A stretch of 57,742 bases of DNA. Origin: Glaciihabitans sp. Lineage in GTDB: Bacteria > Actinomycetota > Actinomycetes > Actinomycetales > Microbacteriaceae. Position 1 is the stretch's first letter. Every line of letters begins with the position of its first letter. The notes under the pieces are model-generated. The model ran no database searches. It had not been told where the DNA came from and saw only the letters and a list, made by a program, of their open reading frames with translations. The translations under genes were made by a program, and so were the position numbers. Location of the stretch: NCBI GenBank assembly GCA_025465535.1, contig JAODMY010000067.1:1-57742 (forward strand), given 5' to 3'. Shown in pieces: positions 33,845-42,569 of the stretch.

Positions 33845-34638
33845 ATCTAGTCACGGTCCAGGAACAGCATCTTCCGGGCGCTCGTCTTGAAGACAAGTTT
33901 GACGTAGCCCTGAGCTGGGGATTCGATGGCATCGAGCTCCGCAGCGCCGGCGAATACCAATTCGCGGCGAGGCTGCCGGAACTCAAACTGGCGCGCTCGC
34001 GAGGCGTCGTCATGCCGACGGCGTGCGTGGAGATGTCCCACTTCATCGGGGCCTTCGACGCCGAGCTTCGCCGAGACGCCGTCGCGCAACTGCAATCGCA
34101 GCTCAGCGTCATGGCAGAAATCGGCGGATTCGGAGTGATGACGCCGGCGTCATATGGAATGTTTTCCCGACGGCTTCCGCCGTTTGTGCCGCCGCGCTCC
34201 GACCAGGAAAGCCACCAGGTGTTGGTGGATGCGCTCGGCACTCTCGGCGAGCACGCCGTTCGTGAGGGCGTCGAGCTGTACCTCGAACCTCTCAACCGGT
34301 ATGAGGACTACCTGGTCAATCGCCTTGACGAGGCCGCGGACCTCATTCGCGAAGTGGGGTCGGACGGGGTCCGGATCGTCGCGGACACCTATCACATGAA
34401 CATCGAGGAAGCCGATCTCGCTGCCGCCCTGCAGCACGCTGCTCCATACATCGGGCACGTGCAGGCGAGCGATTCCAACCGGCTGGAGCCCGGTGCTGGC
34501 CACATCGACTGGGCTCTGTTCGGGGCAACGCTCCAGTCGATCGGATACACGCGGAGCGTCGCGTTCGAATCACGACTGTCGGGCCTGGCAGAGGCGGTAC
34601 TCCCGGTATCCGTCGCCCTGCTTCGCCGGTATCTGTAA
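33841..34638 (+). CDS. Sugar phosphate isomerase/epimerase, TIM-barrel (xylose-isomerase-like)
   Basis: 265 residues. Metal-ligand motifs are ELYLEPLNRYEDYLVN (Glu), VRIVADTYHMNIEE (Asp/His), IGHVQASDSNRLEPGAGHIDW (His, Asp) and VAFESRLSG (Glu). Starts at GTG 33841, overlapping the previous gene as GTGA. Together with the two dehydrogenases of the locus it resembles keto-glucoside pathways, in which a glycoside is oxidised and then cleaved or epimerised by such barrels. Exact reaction not determinable. Confidence 0.85.
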   Translation: MNLVTVQEQHLPGARLEDKFDVALSWGFDGIELRSAGEYQFAARLPELKLARSRGVVMPTACVEMSHFIGAFDAELRRDAVAQLQSQLSVMAEIGGFGVMTPASYGMFSRRLPPFVPPRSDQESHQVLVDALGTLGEHAVREGVELYLEPLNRYEDYLVNRLDEAADLIREVGSDGVRIVADTYHMNIEEADLAAALQHAAPYIGHVQASDSNRLEPGAGHIDWALFGATLQSIGYTRSVAFESRLSGLAEAVLPVSVALLRRYL

Positions 34639-35933
34639 TGTCAGCGTCGATCATTGCTCGTGCCGTCGCCGTGCTGGAGGGCAACTGGAACAGAACACAC
34701 ACGCTTCCAGCAACCGGGCTGTATCCCCATCAGTGGAGCTGGGATTCCGCATTCATCGCAATGGGTCTGCGACACATCTCAGCACGACGGGCCGGCCAGG
34801 AATTGGACGCCCTGCTTGCCGGCCAGTGGGACGACGGACGTATCCCGCAGATTATTTTCGATCCTCACCGGGACGCGGATTACTCACCGGGGGCCACCTT
34901 CTGGAGGTCCAGCACGATTCCGGGCTCGCCGGGCGAAGTCGAGACGGCAGGGCTCATCCAACCCCCAAACCAGGCCTGGGCCGTCTGGGCCGTTCACGCG
35001 TCTGATCCGGAAGAGTCAGTTCGGCGAAACTTTCTCGCCCGCGCCTACCCTCGCCTCCTGGCGTGGCACGAATACCTACGGACGCGTCGCGACCGGCGTG
35101 GGAGCGGGCTGGCGTGCATTGTTCACCCCTGGGAATCGGGCACGGACAATTCGCCGCTGTGGGACGAGGCGCTTTCTCGGGTGTCAGATCAACCGAAGCA
35201 TCGGTTTGAGCGTCCCGATCTGCTGCATACGAATTCCTCCGAACGCCCAAGCGACCGCGAATATGGCCGGTACTTCTGGCTTGCCGAACGCTACCGCGAT
35301 CACGACTGCGATGACGTGGACTCGGGCTATCCCTTCCTCATCGAGGACCCGCTCTTCAACACTCTCTATGCGGTGTCGGAGCTGGCTCTCGCCAGAATCG
35401 CCCAAGCGCTAGGGAAAGACCCGCAGCCGCACGAACGGCGCTCGCGGGAGATTACCGATGCGTTGGGACAACTCTTCAGCTCGCGGCTCGGTTGTCTCGG
35501 GGCATGGGATGTCGTGCAGGACACGCTCGTTGACAAAGCAACGATCAATGGCGTGCTGCCCCTCCTGCTCCCCACGATCTCTCATGCGAGCGAGCTCGTC
35601 GCCACCCTCGAGGGGCCGCGATTTTTGGGCGGCGGCACCCTTCTGCCACCGAGCTACGACGCCACAGCCGCTGACCTTGAGCCGGAGCTGTACTGGCGCG
35701 GGCCGGCCTGGTTCAACATGGCCTGGTTGAGCATCATCGCGCTCGATACTCACGGTCGCGCGGCCGAGGCCGCTCGCGTCAGCGCAAATCTGGTTCGCCT
35801 TGCCGAGGAGAATGATTTTCCCGAGTATGTGAACCCGTGGACTGGTTCCCCGCACGGAACGCGTCGATTCAGTTGGACCGCGGCGCTCACACTCGACACG
35901 CTCAAACACAAGGATCGGAAGTTGTTGGGATGA
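34638..35933 (+). CDS. GH63-type glycoside hydrolase (glucosyl/mannosylglycerate hydrolase-like)
   Basis: 431 residues, (alpha/alpha)6 barrel. Recognisable motifs are GLYPHQWSWDSAFIAMGL (catalytic Asp region), DGRIPQIIF, CIVHPWESGTDNSPLWD, ELYWRGPAWFNMAWL and FPEYVNPWTGSPHGTRRFSW (catalytic Glu region). The length fits the small bacterial GH63 enzymes that hydrolyse glucosylglycerate or mannosylglycerate, rather than the large eukaryotic glucosidase I. Its ATG shares one base with the TAA of the preceding gene. Not secreted, so it acts on imported glycoside. The specific substrate is inferred. Confidence 0.85.
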   Translation: MSASIIARAVAVLEGNWNRTHTLPATGLYPHQWSWDSAFIAMGLRHISARRAGQELDALLAGQWDDGRIPQIIFDPHRDADYSPGATFWRSSTIPGSPGEVETAGLIQPPNQAWAVWAVHASDPEESVRRNFLARAYPRLLAWHEYLRTRRDRRGSGLACIVHPWESGTDNSPLWDEALSRVSDQPKHRFERPDLLHTNSSERPSDREYGRYFWLAERYRDHDCDDVDSGYPFLIEDPLFNTLYAVSELALARIAQALGKDPQPHERRSREITDALGQLFSSRLGCLGAWDVVQDTLVDKATINGVLPLLLPTISHASELVATLEGPRFLGGGTLLPPSYDATAADLEPELYWRGPAWFNMAWLSIIALDTHGRAAEAARVSANLVRLAEENDFPEYVNPWTGSPHGTRRFSWTAALTLDTLKHKDRKLLG

Positions 35934-37807
35934 ATGGCGGTTCGGCTGGCCTGCTTGTCACCGGCGGCACCATCCTGCTGAGCGCTCCCGACGGCAGCAT
36001 CGACCCGGGAAGCGAATCGATTCAGGGGCTTTTCGTCGGGGACACCCGCCTGTTGGCCTCCTGGTGGCTTCGGGTCTCCGGATCCTCGTACGCCGCGGTC
36101 TCATCGGAGGAGACGGTGGACACGCGCACCGTCGCATCCCTTCCAGTTGTCGCTCGCAACGCGACCGGCGAGGTTTTCCTTGTCGTTTCACAACGGGTCT
36201 CCACTACCGGGCTGGAGCAGACCGTCGTCCTGAAGAACCTCACTAATCACAGGGCGTCGATTGCGGTCCACCTCGAAGCGGCGACCGACTTCGCGGATCA
36301 GTTCATGCTCCGCTCCGACAAGCACGACTTTGATCGGTCTGGGGGGCGAACCAGTGCGGAGGTCCAGGGCAACTCGCTCGAATTACGGTACGAGCGCCAC
36401 CACAATGGGCGAGACTTCGCCTCGGCCGTTCGGATCGAGTCGACCGAGTCCCCGGCAATCTCGATAACCACACCGGTGAATGGCGGGCTCGCGGGCGGCA
36501 CTTTCCAATGGTCCATGGAACTCGATCCGCACGAGACCCGGCGAATTGACATCACGGCGCGAGCACCTGATCAGGTCGTTCGGACGAACGCGAGCTCAGC
36601 CCCGCTCCCGGACGATCTCACGCCGCTTCGTGCGCGCTCGTTGCGCGACCTGCAGGCGCTGCGCATGCCATGCCCATCACACGAGGAATACACAATCGTG
36701 GCGGCCGGGGTCCCCTGGTTCCTCACGCTTTTCGGACGAGACTCGCTCATCACCTCCCTGCTCGCCCACAGTGATCTCCCCGACGTCGCCGACGGCGTCC
36801 TCCGCGCGCTTGCCGCGACCCAGGCGAAGGCTGACGACCCCGAGCATCTTGGCGAACCAGGACAGATCGTCCACGAACTCCGCGTCTCCGAATTGGCGAC
36901 CCTTCGGCAGATCCCGTACGGGAGGTATTACGGGTCGGTGGATTCCACCCCGCTCTTTCTCACGGCGCTCGCCAAGCTCGGTAGTCCCGACCTCGTCGGT
37001 GAACTCGAAGAATCCGCGCGCGCCGCAGTCGAATGGATGCGTGGCGAAGGCGGACTCGATGAGCACGGCGTCCTCCGGTACATCCCCGATCCTGGCGGGT
37101 TACTTCATCAGGGGTGGAAAGACTCGTTCGACGCGGTGGCCCACGCGGATGGCCGTCTCGCAACCGGCGCCATCGCGCTGTGCGAGGCCCAGGGCTACGC
37201 GTGGCGGGCCTTGACCGACACCGCCGTTCTGGCCCGAACGGTCTGGGACGATCCAGGCTGGGCCAAGGAACTGGAGACAGTGGCCGCCCGCCTGAAGGCT
37301 GAATTCCGGGAGCGGTTCTGGATGCCCGACCTCGACTTTCCCGCCCTCGCGCTCGACGGTCAGGGTCAACGAGTCGAAGTGATCGCATCTAACGCCGGAC
37401 ACCTCCTCTTCAGCGGCATCCTCGATCGACACGACGCCGAGCGAGTGAGCACGCGGCTCATGGAGCCCGACATGTTCAGCGGCTGGGGGCTCCGGACTCT
37501 TTCGACCAAGGCAGCTCGGTACAACCCGACGTCCTATCACAATGGGTCAGTTTGGCCACATGACACGATGCTCGCGGCCGTCGGGATGAAGGCGTACGGA
37601 TTCGACGCGGCGGCACACACACTCGCATCGGCGATCGTCGCGGCATCCACGGCGTTCGACTTCCGACTTCCGGAGCTCTTCGGCGGCTTCTCTCCCGACG
37701 AATTTCCCCGCCCAGTTCCGTACCCACACGCGGCGCGGCCGCAAGCCTGGGCAGCGGCAGCTGGCTTGACGGCGGATCGACTGGTCAACCCATCGCGGAT
37801 GCCCTAA
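35930..37807 (+). CDS. Glycogen-debranching-enzyme-like protein (GDE_N_bis plus amylo-alpha-1,6-glucosidase fold)
   Basis: 625 residues. The N-terminal domain (about 1-210) has GLLVTGGTILLSAPDGSI, GLFVGDTRLLASW and repeated beta strands, as in the GDE_N_bis family. The C-terminal (alpha/alpha)6 domain has GVPWFLTLFGRDSLITSLLA, LATLRQIPYGRYYGSVDSTP, HQGWKDSFDAV and NPTSYHNGSVWPHDTMLA, the last containing a candidate catalytic Asp. No signal peptide. ATG 35930 overlaps the GH63-type gene stop (ATGA). It ends the rightward operon. Debranching of glycogen is unlikely in this setting; hydrolysis of a small imported glycoside is more probable. Confidence 0.82.
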   Translation: MNGGSAGLLVTGGTILLSAPDGSIDPGSESIQGLFVGDTRLLASWWLRVSGSSYAAVSSEETVDTRTVASLPVVARNATGEVFLVVSQRVSTTGLEQTVVLKNLTNHRASIAVHLEAATDFADQFMLRSDKHDFDRSGGRTSAEVQGNSLELRYERHHNGRDFASAVRIESTESPAISITTPVNGGLAGGTFQWSMELDPHETRRIDITARAPDQVVRTNASSAPLPDDLTPLRARSLRDLQALRMPCPSHEEYTIVAAGVPWFLTLFGRDSLITSLLAHSDLPDVADGVLRALAATQAKADDPEHLGEPGQIVHELRVSELATLRQIPYGRYYGSVDSTPLFLTALAKLGSPDLVGELEESARAAVEWMRGEGGLDEHGVLRYIPDPGGLLHQGWKDSFDAVAHADGRLATGAIALCEAQGYAWRALTDTAVLARTVWDDPGWAKELETVAARLKAEFRERFWMPDLDFPALALDGQGQRVEVIASNAGHLLFSGILDRHDAERVSTRLMEPDMFSGWGLRTLSTKAARYNPTSYHNGSVWPHDTMLAAVGMKAYGFDAAAHTLASAIVAASTAFDFRLPELFGGFSPDEFPRPVPYPHAARPQAWAAAAGLTADRLVNPSRMP

Positions 37808-37848
37808 TCCAAACGCAGCGGAGAGGCCGAAGCCAGCCGTAGTCCGCG

Positions 37849-38733
37849 CTATCGGTGGTCGCCACGGAGGTGGGCCTGAGTGAGCGCTTCCAGGTCTTCG
37901 TCGCTGAGATCGTCCACGGACTTCGCATCCCGCCGATCAATCCGCGACCAGCGCATGAACAGGACGACGAGCACGGGGATGTCGGTGATTTCGGCGAGGA
38001 ACCAGAGGAAATCGCCGGAGAGATGCTGGTCGTGCAGGGTGTTCGGCCACCAGGCTGGCAGGTTGCCGACCACCGGAGCGACGCGATCGAGAACGCTTCC
38101 GTTGAGGCGAAGCAGGATGCCGGGGATGGCGTCGAATACGAGGGCCGCGAAGGAGAGCATGAACTCGACGGTGATGAAGAAGCCGCTGTACTCGCCGAGG
38201 TTCTCCATGATGGGGATCACCATCAGCAGCCCGATCACCGGAATCACCACGCTGATCGCGCCCTCGACTCCCGGGCTCAGGCGAAGCGTTCCGGCAAGTG
38301 GGGTGAGGAAAACGAGGAAGAGCACGAGGGTGAAGACGGGCTCGAACACGGCGTTGCCGAGCAAACGCATGAATCGCGAGCCCAGAAACCGATCGAGCAA
38401 CCTCAACGGGCGACCGTGCAGTGCCTGCCTGGCCAGGGCAACCGGCTTGCCGAAACTCATGAGGACCGGGACCGCGAACAGGAGCAATGCGATGCGAGTG
38501 GTGAACGCCCACCGCAGCTCGATGCTGTAGAAACCGAGGAAGCCGAATGAAACCCAGGCGTATCCGCCCAACCCGAGCAGGTAGAACGCCAGCGTGTTCA
38601 GGACCGACCAGCGGTGTCCATTGCGGCGGGAGACGATGATGCCAACCGCGTAGAGGCCACCGGTGACGACGACGAAGATCACCCCGACAACATCCAAACC
38701 CCAGGTTGTCAGGAATGTCGCTACCGGAGGCAC
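37849..38733 (-). CDS. Cytochrome c oxidase assembly factor CtaG-like membrane protein
   Basis: 294 residues, seven predicted helices. It matches the caa3-type CtaG family in the helix pattern, the RIALLLFAVPVLMSFGKPVAL segment and the C-terminal NTLHDQHLSGDFLWFLAEITDIPV and VVLFMRWSRIDRRD. CtaG helps deliver copper to cytochrome oxidase. No oxidase genes are in view. Starts at a GTG (38733) with only a weak AAGGGA site. It faces the rightward glycoside operon, and its start is divergent from the GntR gene. Confidence 0.75.
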   Translation of the reverse strand: MPPVATFLTTWGLDVVGVIFVVVTGGLYAVGIIVSRRNGHRWSVLNTLAFYLLGLGGYAWVSFGFLGFYSIELRWAFTTRIALLLFAVPVLMSFGKPVALARQALHGRPLRLLDRFLGSRFMRLLGNAVFEPVFTLVLFLVFLTPLAGTLRLSPGVEGAISVVIPVIGLLMVIPIMENLGEYSGFFITVEFMLSFAALVFDAIPGILLRLNGSVLDRVAPVVGNLPAWWPNTLHDQHLSGDFLWFLAEITDIPVLVVLFMRWSRIDRRDAKSVDDLSDEDLEALTQAHLRGDHR

Positions 38734-38967
38734 TGTGTTGCCCGTCCCTTTTTCATGCTGCTCGCCACGTCGTTTCGACCGCTATCGAGTTTGCGCTGCG
38801 TGGGCTGAGTATCTGCCGGGGAGAGCTTCTGGCACCCCTCAGACAGCGTTTCGCATACTCGGGTGCCTGCAGTCGTCCCCCGCTGCGCTCAGCAGCGCGG
38901 GTAGTGACCCGCGGGCGCAGGGGTCGGGAATTCTCCGCGGCCGCGGTAGTCCGGGTCGGGTCGCATA

Positions 38968-38979
38968 GCATTTCAATGC
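38968..38979. promoter_or_regulatory. 12-bp palindrome upstream of the FadR-type regulator gene
   Basis: GCATT-TC-AATGC, a perfect inverted repeat 42 bp before the chosen GntR start. Candidate autoregulatory operator. It shares little with the TGGCA palindrome of the IclR cluster. Confidence 0.4.
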
Positions 38980-39021
38980 ATGCCGCGCGGTAGTGCCGAC
39001 CGCACCACGATGGGGGAAACG

Positions 39022-39756
39022 ATGGCTATCGACCGACATTCCATCGTCGACGAGATCGCCGACCGGCTGCTCGATCGGATCCTGAGCGGAGCGATCAAGG
39101 GTGGGAGCGCGCTGCCTCCCGAGACGGAAATCGCCGCAGAAATGAACGCGAGCCGGCTGACAGTTCGCGAGGCGATCAAAGTGCTGAAGGCCCACAACAT
39201 CGTTCAGGTGCGCCGCGGCATCGGCACTTTCGCGAACCTGCCGGAACAGTGGACGAGCCTGGATGCGATCATTCGGGGCGTCGCGCGCGGGATCGGCGCC
39301 GAGGAGATCCCGCTCCGGCTGCTTGAGGCGCGACAGATGGTCGAGACCGGCGCGGCAGAACTGGCGGCCACCCGTCATCGAGCGGCTCACATCACCGCGA
39401 TGCAGGAGAGCATCGACCTGATGGTTGCACGACGTGACCTGGAGGATGTCGCCGCCTTCACCACGGCTGACATCGCCTTCCACGACGCCGTGCTGACCGC
39501 ATCCGGCAACCCGTTCATCCCCGCCCTGCTCAACAGCCTCGCGCCGCTGCTGTATTCGACCAGGCGCGAAACCTCGGAGATTCCACAAATCCGGGACCAC
39601 GCCATCGAGCACCACCGACGGATCCTCGCCGCAATCAAGTCTGGCGATGCTGAGCTGTCTCGCCGCGCCATGACCGAACACCTCGCGCAGACCTTTGACG
39701 ACTACGAGCACTATCTCGCGGTGAGCCCCGCGTCGGATCTGCCCTCGGGCGATTAG
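39022..39756 (+). CDS. GntR family transcriptional regulator, FadR (FCD) subfamily
   Basis: 244 residues. The N-terminal winged helix is VDEIADRLLDRILSGAIKGG, SALPPETEIAAEMNASRLTV, REAIKVLKAHNIVQVRRGIG. The C-terminal FCD domain has the metal-binding Asp/His in FHDAVLTASGNPF, His in AIEHHRRIL and His in MTEHLAQ. Start set at ATG 39022 because GGGGGA lies just before it; earlier in-frame ATGs are at 39010 and 38980. FCD regulators respond to small organic acids. The genes downstream (SDR and four-carbon acid sugar kinase) are its likely targets. Confidence 0.9.
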   Translation: MAIDRHSIVDEIADRLLDRILSGAIKGGSALPPETEIAAEMNASRLTVREAIKVLKAHNIVQVRRGIGTFANLPEQWTSLDAIIRGVARGIGAEEIPLRLLEARQMVETGAAELAATRHRAAHITAMQESIDLMVARRDLEDVAAFTTADIAFHDAVLTASGNPFIPALLNSLAPLLYSTRRETSEIPQIRDHAIEHHRRILAAIKSGDAELSRRAMTEHLAQTFDDYEHYLAVSPASDLPSGD

Positions 39757-39841
39757 CCCGCTTGACCGACACGCGCCGGATCAGTATCGTCGAGGCAATC
39801 AGACGTCAGATGTCATGGCGTCCCAGCCTCAAGGAGCAAGA

Positions 39842-40618
39842 ATGCCCGGCGCGGCAACTTTTCCCACAAGTCGTACGGCCGTGCTCACGGGAGCAGCATC
39901 GATGCGAGGAATCGGGCGCGCGACAGCCGACCGGCTCGCCGCGCAGGGCTGGTCGATCGCAATTCTCGACCTGAGCGGCGACGACGCCACGGCGGCGGCC
40001 GAGACCATCTCGCGGGAGAGGGGCGTGCAGGCGATCGGCGTGCGTGTCGATGTTTCCGACCAGGCATCCGTCGACACAGCCATTGCCACCGTTGAGAAGT
40101 CGATGCCGCCAATCGTTGGACTGTCCAACCTCGCCGGCATCAGTTCTCCGACGCCCTTCATGGAAACGACGGTCGAAGAGTGGGACAAGGTGTTCGCGAC
40201 CAACATGCGCGGAACCTTCATCGTCTCCCAACGTGTGCTCGGCGGGATGATCGCACGAAGACTCGGCCGCATCGTGAGCATCTCGTCGATCTCCGCCCAG
40301 CGCGGTGGCGGCACCTACTCGAAGATCGCCTACAGCGCGTCGAAGGCCGCGATTATCGGGTTCACCCGGGCACTCGCCAGGGAGGTCGGCGAGTTCCACA
40401 TCACGGTCAATGCCATTGCACCAGGCCCGATCGACACCGACATCATGGGTGGCACGCTCACCGACGATCGCAAGGCGCAGCTGGCGGATGGCATCCTCGT
40501 CGGCAGGATCGGGACCACGGACGATGTGGCAGCGCTTACGACATTCCTGATGGGCGAAGACGCGGGCTTCATCACCGCCGCGACGTACGACATCAACGGC
40601 GGTCTGCAGGTCTCGTGA
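39842..40618 (+). CDS. SDR family oxidoreductase
   Basis: 258 residues. Cofactor motif TGAASMRGIGRAT near residue 16, NLAGISSP (NAG variant), Ser in SISSISAQRG, and Tyr/Lys in AYSASKAAII. It ends GFITAATYDINGGLQVS. ATG 39842 has AAGGAG 6 nt before it; a shorter-spaced start at 39815 is less likely. Coupled by a 4-bp overlap to the four-carbon acid sugar kinase gene, so it probably oxidises the sugar acid that the kinase phosphorylates. Confidence 0.88.
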   Translation: MPGAATFPTSRTAVLTGAASMRGIGRATADRLAAQGWSIAILDLSGDDATAAAETISRERGVQAIGVRVDVSDQASVDTAIATVEKSMPPIVGLSNLAGISSPTPFMETTVEEWDKVFATNMRGTFIVSQRVLGGMIARRLGRIVSISSISAQRGGGTYSKIAYSASKAAIIGFTRALAREVGEFHITVNAIAPGPIDTDIMGGTLTDDRKAQLADGILVGRIGTTDDVAALTTFLMGEDAGFITAATYDINGGLQVS

Positions 40619-42111
40619 GCGACTTCCGCACGACCATCCGCGACTATCGGTCGCTGAACCAGCGTCGCACCGCGGTCCTGGACGATGACCCAACTGGATC
40701 GCAGTCCGTCCACGACGTCTCGCTCGTGACCTCAACCGATGAGGCCGACTACGTCGAGGCCTTCAGCAGTCCGGGTTCGACCTGCTTCTTTCTCACGAAT
40801 ACCCGGAGCATGACGCCCGCCGATGCGATCGCCACAGACGAGACGACCGGGCAAGCGATTTTCGAACTCGAGAAACGACTCGGCACCCCGTTCGACATCG
40901 TGAGCCGCAGCGACTCGACCCTGCGCGGTCACGTCATCGACGAGGTCAAGGCCCTCGACGCGGTGCGCCGCGAGGTACTCGGTGCCGGATTCGACGGGGT
41001 GCTCTTCGTCCCCGCCTACCTCGAGGCCGGTCGCTTTACGGAGGGCGACGTCCACTACGCCATGGTCGGCGGCAAACCGGTCCCCGTCGGTGCGAGCGAA
41101 TTCGCGAGGGACGCCACGTTCGGCTTCTCGTCATCCAACCTTCGGGAGTTCGTCGAAGAGAGGAGCGGCGGTGTCATCCCGAGCGCAAACGTGCTCAGCG
41201 TCGGGCTTGACGACATCAGGGACGGCGGCCCGGATCGAGTCGCCGAAATTCTCGAGCGCGCCACCGACCTGCAATTCATCGTGGTCAACGCGACCACCTA
41301 CGACGACCTCGACATCGTGATCATCGGCCTGCACCAGGCGCAGGACCATGGCAAACGATTCCTGCACCGCACGGGACCCTCGTTTATCCAGTCACTGATC
41401 GGGCTCGCCCCACGCGGCCCCGTGAACGCCTCCGAGATCTGGGGGTCTGGACGATCCGCGGGTCACGGGCTCGTGGTGATCGGATCGCACGTGCAGCAAA
41501 CCGTGCGGCAAATGGCCGTCGCGGAGGCGCGGGGCGGCGTTACGCGAATCGAGCTGACGGTTCCACTGGTCATCGATCCGGCCACCCGACATACCCATCT
41601 CGAGAGCGTTGCCGCGCACGTTCGCGAATCGCTCAGGGAGTCCGATGTCATGCTCTTCACGTCGCGCACGGTGGTCACCGGAGCTGACGGCGCCGCAAGC
41701 CTCGACGTCGCCCGGCTCGTCTCAACGGCACTCACCGACGTCGTGCGTGAAGCCCTTACAGCCCACCCCGCCTGGGTGATCGCGAAGGGCGGCATCACCT
41801 CGCATGACGTCGCGGTGCGAAGCCTCGGGATCCGCCGGGCCACGGTTCTCGGCCAACTCTTGCCCGGAATGATCTCGGTGCTGCGCGCGGAACGAGCCGA
41901 CGAGGATGTTGCGGGGATGCCGTTTGTCGTCTTCGCCGGCAACGTCGGAGGAGTCGATGCACTTGCTGACGGCATCGAGGTCTTTGACGGACGTCGCTCG
42001 TCGATGCGGGTTGATGTGCGGCTGGCGCCCGGTAACTCGCCCGAAACGCAGCAGGTGGCCGGACCGAGCAGGAATGGAGAAGCACTGCTCACAAGGCGCG
42101 AACTAGCCTGA
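40615..42111 (+). CDS. Four-carbon acid sugar kinase family protein (DUF1537/OtnK-like)
   Basis: 498 residues. The N-terminal substrate domain has AVLDDDPTGSQSVHDV, a variant of the usual DDFTGA, then FFLTNTRSM and VSRSDSTLRGHVIDEV. The C-terminal nucleotide-binding part has VVIGSHVQQTVRQM, WVIAKGGITSHDVAVRSLGI, TVLGQLLPGMISVL and FVVFAGNVGGVDAL, the last two being diagnostic. Known relatives phosphorylate erythronate, threonate or 3-oxo-tetronate. The usual partner aldolase (OtnC) or PdxA2 is absent. GTG 40615 overlaps the SDR stop. Confidence 0.87.
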   Translation: MSDFRTTIRDYRSLNQRRTAVLDDDPTGSQSVHDVSLVTSTDEADYVEAFSSPGSTCFFLTNTRSMTPADAIATDETTGQAIFELEKRLGTPFDIVSRSDSTLRGHVIDEVKALDAVRREVLGAGFDGVLFVPAYLEAGRFTEGDVHYAMVGGKPVPVGASEFARDATFGFSSSNLREFVEERSGGVIPSANVLSVGLDDIRDGGPDRVAEILERATDLQFIVVNATTYDDLDIVIIGLHQAQDHGKRFLHRTGPSFIQSLIGLAPRGPVNASEIWGSGRSAGHGLVVIGSHVQQTVRQMAVAEARGGVTRIELTVPLVIDPATRHTHLESVAAHVRESLRESDVMLFTSRTVVTGADGAASLDVARLVSTALTDVVREALTAHPAWVIAKGGITSHDVAVRSLGIRRATVLGQLLPGMISVLRAERADEDVAGMPFVVFAGNVGGVDALADGIEVFDGRRSSMRVDVRLAPGNSPETQQVAGPSRNGEALLTRRELA

Positions 42112-42116
42112 CCGGT

Positions 42117-42545
42117 ATGACATCCATCGAATCCGTCACCGTCGAGGTAGCTGACCCCAGGGCAGCAGAGCAGTTCTACTCCGCCGCCTTCGGACTGGGC
42201 AGCGGCGGACAGGTGCGGATACGAGCCTCGGATGCCCCGACGACCGGCTTCCGCGGATTTACGCTCTCGCTCATTGTGTCGCAGCCATCCACAATCAGAA
42301 GCCTGTTCGACTCGGCCATCGCCGCCGGTGCCACGATGCTGAAGCCGGTCGAGAAGTCACTGTGGGGATACGGCGGCGTCGTGCGGGCCCCCGATGGGTC
42401 GATCTGGAAGGTCGCGACCTCGGCGAAGAAAGACGCCGCGGGGGTCTCCCCCGACGGCACCGGATCGCATCGACTCGTCATCAGCAGCGATGCCGGCTCG
42501 TTCGCCGACCCGGACGGATTCGTCTGGGAGTCCGCACCGGTCTGA
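42117..42545 (+). CDS. VOC (glyoxalase/dioxygenase-fold) family protein
   Basis: 142 residues, one VOC unit pair: TVEVADPRAAEQFYSAAFGL, then TTGFRGFTLSLIVSQPS and SLWGYGGVVRAPDGSIWKVA. The acidic metal ligand near the C terminus is in ADPDGFVWE. Glyoxalase I, bleomycin-resistance and dioxygenase proteins share this fold, so the activity is open. It lies 5 bp after the kinase gene and is probably co-transcribed with it. Confidence 0.8.
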   Translation: MTSIESVTVEVADPRAAEQFYSAAFGLGSGGQVRIRASDAPTTGFRGFTLSLIVSQPSTIRSLFDSAIAAGATMLKPVEKSLWGYGGVVRAPDGSIWKVATSAKKDAAGVSPDGTGSHRLVISSDAGSFADPDGFVWESAPV

Positions 42546-42569
42546 GCCGGGACCGGGAGGTGGCCTGAC

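Noticed and set aside
38731-38755. AAAAAGGGACGGGC ahead of the CtaG-like gene considered as a further DosR-like box
   Set aside because: Only the GGGAC core matches; the rest of the motif is absent.
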